A stretch of DNA of 64,000 nt, from assembly GCF_001633105.1 (NCBI RefSeq), contig NZ_LUKZ01000001.1, positions 121,268 through 185,267 of the forward strand. The letters are read 5' to 3'. The stretch is from Acidovorax sp. GW101-3H11 (GTDB lineage: Bacteria; Pseudomonadota; Gammaproteobacteria; Burkholderiales; Burkholderiaceae_C). The notes below the pieces were generated by a model. The model did no database searches. It saw only the letters and a program-made list of their open reading frames with translations, and was not told where the DNA came from. Each line of letters opens with the position of its first letter. Within the stretch, counting starts at the first letter, position 1. Position numbers and translations under genes: made by a program. Of this stretch, positions 48,640 through 57,440 are shown piece by piece.

Positions 48640-50838
48640 ATGACATACCGCCGAACCGCCTTGCGCAGCCCCGCCGCCCCTTCTTGCACCTTTGCGCCGA
48701 CCGCGCTGGGCCTGGCGTGCCTGCTGGCCTGTGCGGCGGCGCAGGCTCAGGGCACAGGTGATGCAGCCGCCACCTCGGCCCAGCTGGCCGACGTGACGGT
48801 GCGTGCCACCGCGCTGGAGGATGCGGCCGACCTGCAGCTTCGCCGTCCAGTCAGCGGAGGTGCACTGGGGGAGCGCAGTGCGCTGGAGACGCCCTACTCG
48901 AGCCGCGTGGTCACGGCCGAAACGATTGAACAGACAGCGCCCAACAAGCTGGGGGATCTGTTCTTTACCGAGGCATCGGTGTCGGACAACAGTGCCAGCG
49001 TGGGTGCCTGGGCCAGCTACCTCACGGTGCGCGGGCTGGATCTGGACTGGCAGAACGCCTACCGCATCGATGGGCGCCCCTTCATCAGCTACGTGACCAC
49101 GCTGCCCTACGAACACATGGAACAGGTGGAGTTGCTCAAGGGCGCCACAGGCTTCATGTATGGCTTCGGCAGCCCCGGCGGCCTGGTGAACTATGTGACC
49201 AAGAAGCCGCCCGCGAGCGCGGCGGCGGCCGAGCGCAGCGTGGGCCTGGGCATAAACTCGAAAAGCCTGTGGCGCGCGCACGCAGACCTGGGCGGACGTG
49301 CAGGTGAGGAGGGCCGCTGGGGCTACCGCCTGAACGCAACACATGAGCAAGGCAACACCTTCAACGACGGGCATTTGCGGCGCAACGCGGTATCGCTGGC
49401 GCTGGATGCCCGGCTCACGCGCGACCTGAGCTGGGAGTTCCAGTCGCTCTACCAGGATCGCCTCTCGCGCGATGCCGAGCCCACCATCACCACCGCATCC
49501 CTGGCAGGCACGCGGCTGCCTTCGCCCATCGCCAATGACAATGGCCGTCTGGTGGGGCCGGGCAACTTTGCAGACAACACGTTCCAATATGTCTCCACGG
49601 GCCTGAAGTACCAGATCGCACCCGACTGGCAACTGCGCAGCAGCTACAGCTACAGCTACAGCGGCACGCGCACGCGGCGCAATGAGACGGTGCTGGACCT
49701 GCTGGACGCCGCAGGCAATTACCGCAACGACCGCTCGGACTATGGGGAGTCCTACCAGTTCAGGCACCTCGACGCAGTGCTGCAGGGGCGCCTTGTCACC
49801 GGCGCGTTGCAGCACCAGATCGTTGCCGGCGCCGCATGGCAGGAGCAAGCCAACGACTACTCTGCCAACGGGTTCTACGGCACCGTGGGCACCGGCAACC
49901 TGGGCAGCCAGAACACCCTGGGCTACATCAGCCAAGGCGATCTGGCGAGCCTGGGGCTGTACCGCGCGGCGGAGGTCACGCAAAAGGCCGTGTTTGTGAG
50001 CGACACCATTGCGCTGTCTCCCCAGTGGTCTGTTCTGGCAGGCCTGCGCTACACCCACTACACGCAGCGCGGGTTTGCCACCGGTGGTGCAGAGACATCG
50101 CGCTACAGCAAGTCGGGCGTAATCACGCCGTCGCTGGCGCTGATGCACCACCTCACGCCTCAGACCATGGCCTATGCCAGTTTCGTCGAGGCCCTGCAGC
50201 CGGGCACCTCGGTGGGCAACCCGGCCTACACCAACTACGGCGCGCTGCTGGACCCGCTCAAGAGCCGCCAGTATGAGGTGGGCATCAAGACCGAACAGGC
50301 CAGCTGGGCAGGCACGGCGGCGCTGTTCCGCATCGAGAAAAAGGCCGAGTACGTGGCGGTGAACGGCGGCGCGAGCACCGTGGTGCAGGACGGGCAGTCC
50401 ACCTTCCAGGGTCTGGAACTGGGCGCCACGGCACGCCTGGGCGCCCAGTGGCGCCTGGGCGGCAGCTTGATGCTGCTGGACAGCGAGTACGGACAGGGCA
50501 ACGCCCACACCGGCAACCGCGTGGTGGGCGCACCCAAGACCGTGGCCACGGCCCAGCTGGCCTACCGGGTGGCACAGGTGCCTGGGCTGCAACTCACGGC
50601 GGGCATCAAGCACACGGGCAACACACCGCTGCGCCCCTCGGGCGAACTGAGCACGCCGGCCTTCACGCTGCTGAACCTGGGCGCCACCTACGACACACTG
50701 ATGGGCGGCTATGCCACCACCTGGCGCGCGTCGATTAACAACGCGGCGGACAAAAAATACTGGCTTTACCAGTACGCCAACTACGTGAAGGCGGGCGATC
50801 CGCGCACCTTCAACCTGAGCGCCACGGTTCGGTTCTGA
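48640..50838 (+). CDS. TonB-dependent siderophore receptor
   Basis: A second outer-membrane receptor, 732 residues. A signal peptide ends near AAAQAQG (about residue 38), a TonB-box-like LADVTVRAT (about 50-58) follows, then the plug (about 80-210; LFFTEASVSDN, VELLKGATGFMYGFGSPGGLVNYV) and a barrel ending in the terminal phenylalanine (LSATVRF). The plug sequence differs strongly from the receptor at 974-3133, so a different siderophore is likely. The start is set at the ATG immediately after the Fur box; the open frame upstream overlaps the regulator gene and lacks a signal sequence. Not followed by accessory uptake genes: the next gene is convergent. Confidence 0.93.
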   Translation: MTYRRTALRSPAAPSCTFAPTALGLACLLACAAAQAQGTGDAAATSAQLADVTVRATALEDAADLQLRRPVSGGALGERSALETPYSSRVVTAETIEQTAPNKLGDLFFTEASVSDNSASVGAWASYLTVRGLDLDWQNAYRIDGRPFISYVTTLPYEHMEQVELLKGATGFMYGFGSPGGLVNYVTKKPPASAAAAERSVGLGINSKSLWRAHADLGGRAGEEGRWGYRLNATHEQGNTFNDGHLRRNAVSLALDARLTRDLSWEFQSLYQDRLSRDAEPTITTASLAGTRLPSPIANDNGRLVGPGNFADNTFQYVSTGLKYQIAPDWQLRSSYSYSYSGTRTRRNETVLDLLDAAGNYRNDRSDYGESYQFRHLDAVLQGRLVTGALQHQIVAGAAWQEQANDYSANGFYGTVGTGNLGSQNTLGYISQGDLASLGLYRAAEVTQKAVFVSDTIALSPQWSVLAGLRYTHYTQRGFATGGAETSRYSKSGVITPSLALMHHLTPQTMAYASFVEALQPGTSVGNPAYTNYGALLDPLKSRQYEVGIKTEQASWAGTAALFRIEKKAEYVAVNGGASTVVQDGQSTFQGLELGATARLGAQWRLGGSLMLLDSEYGQGNAHTGNRVVGAPKTVATAQLAYRVAQVPGLQLTAGIKHTGNTPLRPSGELSTPAFTLLNLGATYDTLMGGYATTWRASINNAADKKYWLYQYANYVKAGDPRTFNLSATVRF

Positions 50839-50853
50839 CAGCGCGCGCAAGGA

Positions 50854-52377
50854 TTACCCCAGGCGCACCGGCACAAAAATCTTGTTGCCGTCGCGCGCGA
50901 TGAGCAGCGCCACCGACTTGCCTGCCTTGGCCATGGCCGCGCGCACCTGCTCGATGTTCTTGGCGGGTGCGCCGTTGATGGCCAGCAGCACGTCGCCCGG
51001 CTGCACACCGGCGGCCGCAGCGGGGCCACGCGCCTGCTCAATCACCAGGCCCTCGCTCACACCCACCTCCTGGCGCTCCTCGCGCTCCAGCGGGCGCAGC
51101 GACAGGCCCAGCTGGCCCTTGCCCACGGCATCGTCGTTGCGCGCCTGCTTGATCGCCTTGTCGCTGGCGTCGCCCAGGGTGGCGGTCAGCTCCACGGGCT
51201 TGCCCTGGCGCCACACCGACAGCTTGGCCTGCTGCCCGGGCTGGGCCTGGCCCACCCAGGCGGGCAGGTCGCCCGAGGCCACGATGGGCTGGCCGTCCAC
51301 CTGGCGGATCACGTCACCCGCCTGCAGGCCCGCCTTCTCTGCGGGGCTGCCCTTGCTGACACTGGCCACCAGCGCGCCTTCGGGCTTGTCGAGGTTGAAC
51401 GACTCGGCAAACGCCTGGTTCACCTCTTGCACCGCCACGCCCAGTTGCGCATGGCGCACCTTGCCGGTGGCGACGATCTGGTCCTTGATCTTGGCGGCCA
51501 GTTCGATGGGGATGGAGAAGGACAGCCCCTGGTAGCCGCCCGAGCGGCTGTAGATCTGCGAGTTGATGCCCACCACCTCGCCGCGCGCATTGAACAGCGG
51601 GCCGCCGGAGTTGCCGGGGTTCACCGCCACGTCGGTCTGGATGAAGGGCACCAGGCTGTCGTCGGGCAGCGAGCGGCCCTTGGCGCTGACCACACCGGCC
51701 GTCACGCTGTTTTCAAAGCCAAAGGGCGAGCCGATGGCCAGCACCCATTCGCCCACCTGCAGGTCACGGGTGCTGCCCAGGCGCACCATGGGCAGATCTT
51801 TGGCGTCGATCTTGAGCACGGCCACGTCGGTCTTGGGGTCGGCGCCCAGCACCTTGGCGCGGAACTCGCGCCGGTCGGTGAGCTTGACGGTGACATCGCT
51901 CGCGCCCTTGACCACATGGGCGTTGGTCAACACCAGGCCGTCGGGGCTGACGATGAAGCCGGAGCCCTGGCCGTGCGTGGGCACGTTGGGCTGTGCCTGG
52001 GGGCCCGCGCCGCCCGGAAAGCCGAACTGGCGGAAGAATTGGTAGAACGGATCGTTCGGGTCCATCTGCGGGCCCCGGCCCTGGCGCGCGGTGGGCTGGC
52101 CTTCGTCTTCGCCGTCGTCATCGGCCATCGCGGTCTTGGTGCTGCCCGTCACGCTGATGTTGACCACCGCCGGGCCATTCTGCGCGGTGATCTGCGCAAA
52201 GCTGGGCAGCGCGCCGCCAGGGGCGGCCGGGGTCTGCGCCACGATGGCGGGGGGCTGCGTCAAGGCGCGGGCCTGGTGCCCGGTGATGAGGCCCGCGCCC
52301 ATGGCGCCCACGGCACCGGCGGCCACCAGGGCCAGAATGAGGCGGCGGGGGGTGGAGGTCAGCGTGGTCGTGTTCAT
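50854..52377 (-). CDS. DegP/HtrA-type periplasmic serine protease (Do family)
   Basis: A 507-residue quality-control protease. A signal-like hydrophobic segment (about 12-33) is followed by a trypsin-fold domain with the triad His154 (TNAHVV), Asp184 (TDVAVLKID) and Ser257 (NPGNSGGP), then two PDZ domains (about 305-400 and 410-505; GVAVQEV, GLSLRPL). It degrades or refolds misfolded periplasmic proteins and belongs with DegP/MucD. A disordered acidic patch (DDDGEDEG, about 86-93) with a glycine-rich loop replaces the LA-loop. It is convergent with the TonB receptor (15 bp apart). A ribosome site AAGG lies about 11 bases before the ATG. Confidence 0.94.
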   Translation of the reverse strand: MNTTTLTSTPRRLILALVAAGAVGAMGAGLITGHQARALTQPPAIVAQTPAAPGGALPSFAQITAQNGPAVVNISVTGSTKTAMADDDGEDEGQPTARQGRGPQMDPNDPFYQFFRQFGFPGGAGPQAQPNVPTHGQGSGFIVSPDGLVLTNAHVVKGASDVTVKLTDRREFRAKVLGADPKTDVAVLKIDAKDLPMVRLGSTRDLQVGEWVLAIGSPFGFENSVTAGVVSAKGRSLPDDSLVPFIQTDVAVNPGNSGGPLFNARGEVVGINSQIYSRSGGYQGLSFSIPIELAAKIKDQIVATGKVRHAQLGVAVQEVNQAFAESFNLDKPEGALVASVSKGSPAEKAGLQAGDVIRQVDGQPIVASGDLPAWVGQAQPGQQAKLSVWRQGKPVELTATLGDASDKAIKQARNDDAVGKGQLGLSLRPLEREERQEVGVSEGLVIEQARGPAAAAGVQPGDVLLAINGAPAKNIEQVRAAMAKAGKSVALLIARDGNKIFVPVRLG

Positions 52378-52510
52378 GGTGGTATACCTTTTCCATCGGA
52401 GTTGCGATGGAAGGCAGTGTGGGCACGCACGCTTAGACGAAACTTAGGCGCCGCCAGGAGACACCGGGAGGCACCACGCAAGACCGGGAGAAGGCCGTGA
52501 CGGCCGCAGG

Positions 52511-53500
52511 CTACGCCGCCCCGCGCCCCTTCTGGCTCTCGAAGTAGACCACCTTGCGCGCGCGCATCACGTCGCCCAGCGGGCGGTGCGCCGCCAGGGC
52601 CTGCCAGGGGTCGAACACGGCAGCCTCGACCTGCGCGGCCAATGTGGGGTCGGCTGCAGGGTCTTGGCGGGGCAAGGTCAGCCGGGCCACGGTGGTGTAG
52701 GGCGTGGGCCAGTCCACGCTGGCGTCTTCAATGGGGGTGCTGGCTTCGTCCACAAAGGGCTGCAGCTGCAGGTCCCACACCAGGTCCTGCTGGCGCAGGC
52801 GGGCGGAAAACTCGGCGTTCCAGTCGTCCTGCACCTGGGTGACCGGCGCGCCGTTGGAGACATGGGGCACCAGGCGCACACGCACCGCATACGGCCCGCA
52901 CGCAATGGGCGCGGCGCTGTGCACGGCATGCGCGGCAAATCCGCCAAAGGGCCGCCCAAAGGTCTTGACCGTCTTGGCGATCTGCCTGGCGGCCCCCAGC
53001 AGCCCGTGGCGCTGCACCAGAAACTTGATCAGCGCGCCACCCCCATGCGATGCCGCCACCACAAAGTCCACGAACTCGCCACTTTGGGGGAAGGCAAACT
53101 TCTCCTGGTTGATGAGCAGGAAGTCCTGGCTTTTGGCGGGTCCGTTGCCCAGGGCGGAATCGCCCTGCACCCCCAGCACGCTGAAGGCAAAGCCCCGGAT
53201 GTCCGGCTTGCGGTCGGAGGTGGTGTCCATGCCGCCATTGCTCAGCCGCACCCGCACTTCGTACGACCCGGGCTGCGCAAACAGCCCCTGGGCCGCAAAC
53301 GCGGGCAGATCGCCCAGCACCTCCAGCTGGCCCCAGGCAGCTGTGAGCTGCTTGCGGTGCAGACCCCGCCCCTTGCCGTATTTTTGCGACTTGCGTGCCT
53401 GCAATTCGGCAAACTGGCGCGCATACCCGGCAAAGCGCTGCGCTTCGTCGGGAGCCACCACTTCTTTCCAGCCGGTGCTGGGGGTGTAGCGTGTGTCCAT
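52511..53500 (-). CDS. Small catalase-fold heme protein (SrpA/catalase-like)
   Basis: A 329-residue protein of the short catalase-related group (about 500 residues in true catalases). The substrate-side region GKGRGLHRKQL (His about 50), the strand-loop VRVRLSNGGMDTTSDRKPDIRGFAFSVLG and KSQDFLLINQEKF are the usual landmarks. The proximal heme-ligand motif R-x3-Y-x2-S-x3-R is visible at the C-terminus as RKVVYFESQKGR (Tyr319), so heme binding is likely. Such minimal catalases often act as peroxidases. There is no signal peptide, and GAGGTGG precedes the ATG. It stands alone between the protease and galM; the peroxide-response regulator is not in the window. Confidence 0.82.
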   Translation of the reverse strand: MDTRYTPSTGWKEVVAPDEAQRFAGYARQFAELQARKSQKYGKGRGLHRKQLTAAWGQLEVLGDLPAFAAQGLFAQPGSYEVRVRLSNGGMDTTSDRKPDIRGFAFSVLGVQGDSALGNGPAKSQDFLLINQEKFAFPQSGEFVDFVVAASHGGGALIKFLVQRHGLLGAARQIAKTVKTFGRPFGGFAAHAVHSAAPIACGPYAVRVRLVPHVSNGAPVTQVQDDWNAEFSARLRQQDLVWDLQLQPFVDEASTPIEDASVDWPTPYTTVARLTLPRQDPAADPTLAAQVEAAVFDPWQALAAHRPLGDVMRARKVVYFESQKGRGAA

Positions 53501-53577
53501 GGGCCACCTCTCGTTTGAAAGCCAGCGCGCATGGTAGCGCGCCACACCCCAAACCGGCACCCCCTGCAGCCGATGCG

Positions 53578-54690
53578 CTACAGGCTCAAGAACCGGTACA
53601 CAATGGCCCCCTGCACCTCCTCGCCGGGTGCGAGCCACCGCACCGGAAAGGCGCGGTGGTTGGGCGCATCGGGGTACTCCATGGGCTCCAGGCAGATGCC
53701 GTCGCCCGGCTGCCAGAGCCAGCCACCCAGCCCTGCCCCACGCCCCCGGTCCCGCGCAGGATCGGCCTTGAGGCCATGGCCTGCGTACACCTGCACACCG
53801 GGCGCAGTGCTCCAGACCTCCATGGCGCGGCCACTCACCGGCTCGCTGAGCAGCGCGGCCAGGCGCAGGCCGGGTGGGGTGGTGGATGCAGCCGGGGCGG
53901 CATGGAATGCGCCCGGTTCATCCAGCACCAGGTAATGGTCCAGCCCACCGGCCAAGGCCAGTTGCTCATGGGGCTTTGCGATGGCCTCTTCCACACGGCG
54001 GGCCTGGCGGAAGTCGAACAGCGTGCCCGGCACACCTGCCAGCGCACCTGTGGGGCACACATCGGCGGCCAGTGGCACATAGCGGCTTGCGGGTACCTGC
54101 AAGCTGTGGCCATGGGTGCTGCCCTGGCCTGCCAGGTTGAAGAACGCATGCCCCGTGAGGTTGAGCACCGTGGGCGCGCGCAGCGCCATAGCCGTCCAGG
54201 CGATGTGCAGCGCGTTGTCGGCCGTGACCTGCAGGTGCAGCTGCACATGCACATCGCCCGGTACGCCATCGTCTTCGGTGCGAAAGGTGTGGCTCAGAGT
54301 GAGCGCATCGGCCTGCACCTCATCCACCGCAAACACCTGGAAGCGGCTGCCACGCGGCCCGCCGTGGTGGTGGTGTGGGCCGCTGTTGGTGGGCAGCTGC
54401 AGGTGCGAGCCATCGGGCAGGGTGAGCGTGCCCGCACGCAGCCGCCCGGCCCAACGGCCAATGAGTGCACCCATGGAGAGCTGGCCGTCCAGGTAGCCCT
54501 GCAGGCTGTCATAGCCCAGCGCCACATCGGCCAGGGCGCCCTGCCCGTTGGGCACCGCCACCTGCACCAGGCGGGCACCATAGTTGCTCACGGCCACCTG
54601 CAGGCCGCCCGCGCCGTGCAGGGTAAACAAATCGGTGCGCTGGCCATGCAGGTCGCGCTGGAATGCCTCGCGGGAGAGTGTGTAAGCCAT
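53578..54690 (-). CDS. galM: Aldose 1-epimerase (mutarotase)
   Basis: Interconverts alpha and beta anomers of aldoses in the cytoplasm. The 370-residue beta-sandwich protein has the typical SNYGARLVQVAVPNGQG (about 34-50), GRWAGRL (about 78-84, the GRxxxRI region), NSGPHHHHGGPRGSRF (about 102-117, with a catalytic histidine), NLTGHAFFNLAG (about 176-187, second His) and the catalytic glutamate in GICLEPMEYPDAPNH (about 336-350). The extra residues (about 285-325) and His-rich loop are within family variation. It lies 9 bp after a DMT transporter gene on the same strand, so sugar or uronate metabolism is a plausible link to the neighbouring hexuronate operon. Confidence 0.88.
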   Translation of the reverse strand: MAYTLSREAFQRDLHGQRTDLFTLHGAGGLQVAVSNYGARLVQVAVPNGQGALADVALGYDSLQGYLDGQLSMGALIGRWAGRLRAGTLTLPDGSHLQLPTNSGPHHHHGGPRGSRFQVFAVDEVQADALTLSHTFRTEDDGVPGDVHVQLHLQVTADNALHIAWTAMALRAPTVLNLTGHAFFNLAGQGSTHGHSLQVPASRYVPLAADVCPTGALAGVPGTLFDFRQARRVEEAIAKPHEQLALAGGLDHYLVLDEPGAFHAAPAASTTPPGLRLAALLSEPVSGRAMEVWSTAPGVQVYAGHGLKADPARDRGRGAGLGGWLWQPGDGICLEPMEYPDAPNHRAFPVRWLAPGEEVQGAIVYRFLSL

Positions 54691-54699
54691 GCACCGAGT

Positions 54700-55629
54700 C
54701 TATTTCGTGAAGCTGGCTGCGTCGCGCGTGACCAGCCAGATGCCCCCGCACACCAGCACCAGGGCCAGCAGGTTCTTCCACTCCACCAGCGCTTCGCCCA
54801 GGAACAGCGCTGACAGTGCCGCGCCGAAGATCGGCACCGTGAAGTTGAACACCGTGACCTGGCTCACGCGGTTGTGCTTGAGCAAAATGCTCCACAGCGA
54901 GAACGCGGCCGACGACAGCAGCGCCAGGTACACCAGCAGCGCGGCCGAGGCCCAGGTGAAGCCCGTGAGCGAACCACCCAGCGCCCAGCCGATTGCCAGC
55001 AGCGCCGCGCCACCCAGACCCAGCTGCCAGCCTGTCATCACCACCGAGTCCATGCGCTGTGACACCTGTTTGCCGTAGATGCTGGCAGCGGCCAGCACCA
55101 AGGCAGCAATCACCACAAAGCCCTCGCCCAACAGCGTGAAGTCCATGTCCAGCGTACCGCGCCCCAGGTTCACCACCATCACGCCCGCAAAGCCCACCAG
55201 GCAGCCCCACAGCTTGGCGTGGCTCAGGCGGTCGTTGTGATAGACCCAGTGGGCCAGCAGCACGCTGAAGAAGGTGCCGGTGGCGTTCATGATGGAACCC
55301 TTGACCCCCGTGGTATAGGCCAGCCCCACGTAGAAGAACACGTACTGCAGCGTAGTCTGCGACAGCCCCAGCACCACCAGCTGGCGCGCGCTGCCCGCAC
55401 CCAGGTTCACGACGGCCTTGCGCTGGCTCAGCGCCCAGGCCAGCAGGATGAGCCCCGCCCCCAGGAAACGCCAGCCCGCGAACACCAGCTGCGAGGGGAT
55501 GTCGGTGCGGGCAATGCCGAACCAGGCGTAGCCGGTCTTGATGGCGGGGTAGGAGCTGCCCCAGAGCAGGCAGCACAGCAGCGCCAGCGCCACCACGACC
55601 TTGCGGTCGGAAAATCGGGTGTGACCCAT
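54700..55629 (-). CDS. EamA/DMT family transporter
   Basis: A 309-residue drug/metabolite transporter with ten hydrophobic helices in two EamA repeats (about residues 10-145 and 158-300). Motifs such as LLWGSSYPAIKTGYAW (about 15-30), FYVGLAYTTGVKGSIMNATGTFFSVLLAHW and the second-repeat VFNFTVPIFGAALSALFLGEAL (about 258-279) are standard. It probably exports a small metabolite, possibly a sugar or amino acid. The ATG at 55629 is used because upstream in-frame sequence overlaps a terminator hairpin. A stable stem-loop in the leader makes attenuation possible. It is followed by galM after 9 bp. Confidence 0.87.
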   Translation of the reverse strand: MGHTRFSDRKVVVALALLCCLLWGSSYPAIKTGYAWFGIARTDIPSQLVFAGWRFLGAGLILLAWALSQRKAVVNLGAGSARQLVVLGLSQTTLQYVFFYVGLAYTTGVKGSIMNATGTFFSVLLAHWVYHNDRLSHAKLWGCLVGFAGVMVVNLGRGTLDMDFTLLGEGFVVIAALVLAAASIYGKQVSQRMDSVVMTGWQLGLGGAALLAIGWALGGSLTGFTWASAALLVYLALLSSAAFSLWSILLKHNRVSQVTVFNFTVPIFGAALSALFLGEALVEWKNLLALVLVCGGIWLVTRDAASFTK

Positions 55630-55650
55630 GGGATTCGTCTTTCTCAAGTG

Positions 55651-55674
55651 AAAAAGCCCGTGCAACGACGGGCT
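55651..55674 (-). terminator. Terminator-like hairpin in the DMT leader
   Basis: On the minus strand AGCCCGT-CGTTGC-ACGGGCT is followed by TTTTT. It lies after the garD operon but only 22 bases before the DMT start codon. A second pairing (55687-55693 with 55717-55723) precedes it. It acts as the garD-operon terminator or a leader attenuator. Confidence 0.7.
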
Positions 55675-55727
55675 GTAGGGCTGAGGTTGGGGAAGACAGT
55701 CTCGTACCGATCTGCATCCCCAAAACC

Positions 55728-55795
55728 CCAACCGTTCACGCTGAGCCTGTCGAAGCGCCGCGCAAGGCTTCGACAGGCTCAGCCCGAACGGTTGG
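55728..55795. repeat. REP-like long hairpin
   Basis: Arms 55728-55756 and 55767-55795 match at 27 of 29 positions around a 10-base loop; the arm core reads GCTGAGCCTGTCGAAG. This is a widespread bacterial intergenic palindrome seen in many proteobacterial genomes. Located between garD and the DMT gene. Confidence 0.8.
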
Positions 55796-55828
55796 CTGGA
55801 TGGGCGGGAGTTCCGATCAAGGCCCCTA

Positions 55829-57406
55829 TCAGGTCACCGGCGCCGGATTGAACAGCACCAAGGCGTTGTGCAGCTTCCACTGCTCCGCCCAGGTCTTCTT
55901 GCGGCCACTGGCCACATCGAGCAGCAGGTGGAACATCTCCCAGCCCAGCTCCTCGATGGAGGCTTCGCCATCCGCTATCTTGCCCGCGTTGATGTCCATC
56001 AGGTCATGCCAGCGGCGCGCCAGGTCAGTGCGCGTGGCCACCTTGACCACCGGGCATTCGGCCAGGCCGTAGGGCGTGCCCCGGCCGGTGGTGAACACGT
56101 GCAGGTTCATGCCTGCGGCCAGTTGCAGCGTACCGCAGATGAAGTCGCTCGCGGGGGTGGCGGCGTACACCAGGCCACGCTGGTCGCGGCGCAGCTTTTC
56201 GCCGGGGGCCAGCACGTGCGAGATGGGCGCGGTGCCGCTCTTGATGATGGAGCCCATGGCCTTCTCGGCGATGTTCGACAGCCCGCCCGCCTTGTTGCCG
56301 GGCGTGGTGTTGGCGGCGCGGTCTACGCGGCCACGGTCCAGGTAGCGGTCGTACCAGCCCAGTTCGCGCACGATGGATTCGGCCACTTCGGGCGTGGCAG
56401 CGCGGCTGGTGAGCTGCTCCACGGCGTCGCGCACCTCGGTGTTCTCGCTGAACATCACCGTGGCACCCGCGCGCACCAGCAGGTCTGCGCAAAAGCCCAC
56501 GGCCGGGTTGGCGGTGACGCCCGAGAACGCATCGCTGCCGCCGCACTGCACGCCCAGCACCAGCTCGCTGGCCCGGATGGTCTCGCGGCGGCGGGCGTTG
56601 AGGCGTTCGAGGTGCGGACGCGCGCTCTGCACGATGTGGTCGAGCATGGACATGAAGCCCACATGCTCGTCGGCCTGCAGGCACACCGTCTCGGGCCCCA
56701 GGGCTGCATCGCGCTCGTCGGCGATGGGGAAGCTGCCCGCGGGTAGGAGGCGGTCAGGCTGCAGCTTTTCGCAACCCAGGCTGACCACCATGACCTCGCC
56801 ACCGAAATTGGGGTTGAGGCTGATGTTGCGCAGCGTGCGGATGGGGATGATGGCGTCCGGCGCATCAATCGCCACGCCACAGCCGTAGGTGTGTTCGAGG
56901 CCGATCACGTCGTCAACCTGCGGATACAACGGCAGCAGTTCGTCCTTGATGCGGCGCACCGCGTTGGCCACCACACCCGCCACGCACTGCACGGTGGTGG
57001 TGATGGCCAGGATGTTGCGTGTGCCCACCGAGCCATCGGCGTTGCGGTAGCCCTCGAAGGTGTAGCCTGTGAGCGGCTCCAGCACCGGCGGCTTCACCGT
57101 GGCCATGGGCAGGCCTTCGAGCGCGCGGGCCGAGGGCATCTGCAGCAGGCGCTCGTGCACCCAGCTTCCCGCCGGGATGGCCTTGAGCGCATAGCCGATG
57201 GGCACGTTGTAGCGGCGCACCACGTCCCCTTCGGCCATGTCCGACAACGCTACCTTGTGGCCCTGCGGCACCTTGTCACGCAATGTGATGCCTGCGCCTG
57301 GCACGCCGGGCGGCAGCACCGTGCCGGCAGGCAGGCCCCCGTCGTTGGCGACGATGGCGACGTTGTCATCCGGGTGCATGCGGATGGTGAGGGCGGGTCG
57401 GTTCAT
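55829..57406 (-). CDS. garD: Galactarate/aldarate dehydratase (GarD, UxaA family)
   Basis: Dehydrates galactarate (or a similar aldarate) to 5-dehydro-4-deoxyglucarate. The 525-residue protein matches GarD in length (E. coli 523). It has an N-terminal SAF domain (about 10-85; [23 protein letters not shown]) and the UxaA/GarD catalytic region with the metal-binding histidine and cysteines in [16 protein letters not shown] (about 168-183), LGCEKLQ (about 209-215), [19 protein letters not shown] (about 287-305) and [10 protein letters not shown] (about 445-454). It closes the udh-dctPQM-lactonase-garD operon (34 bp after the lactonase gene). UxaA altronate dehydratase is the alternative, but the SAF fusion and the Udh pathway favour GarD. 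Confidence 0.87.
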   Translation of the reverse strand: MNRPALTIRMHPDDNVAIVANDGGLPAGTVLPPGVPGAGITLRDKVPQGHKVALSDMAEGDVVRRYNVPIGYALKAIPAGSWVHERLLQMPSARALEGLPMATVKPPVLEPLTGYTFEGYRNADGSVGTRNILAITTTVQCVAGVVANAVRRIKDELLPLYPQVDDVIGLEHTYGCGVAIDAPDAIIPIRTLRNISLNPNFGGEVMVVSLGCEKLQPDRLLPAGSFPIADERDAALGPETVCLQADEHVGFMSMLDHIVQSARPHLERLNARRRETIRASELVLGVQCGGSDAFSGVTANPAVGFCADLLVRAGATVMFSENTEVRDAVEQLTSRAATPEVAESIVRELGWYDRYLDRGRVDRAANTTPGNKAGGLSNIAEKAMGSIIKSGTAPISHVLAPGEKLRRDQRGLVYAATPASDFICGTLQLAAGMNLHVFTTGRGTPYGLAECPVVKVATRTDLARRWHDLMDINAGKIADGEASIEELGWEMFHLLLDVASGRKKTWAEQWKLHNALVLFNPAPVT

Positions 57407-57440
57407 CGGTGGCGCGGTCTCGTCAATTTATGCAATCTCA

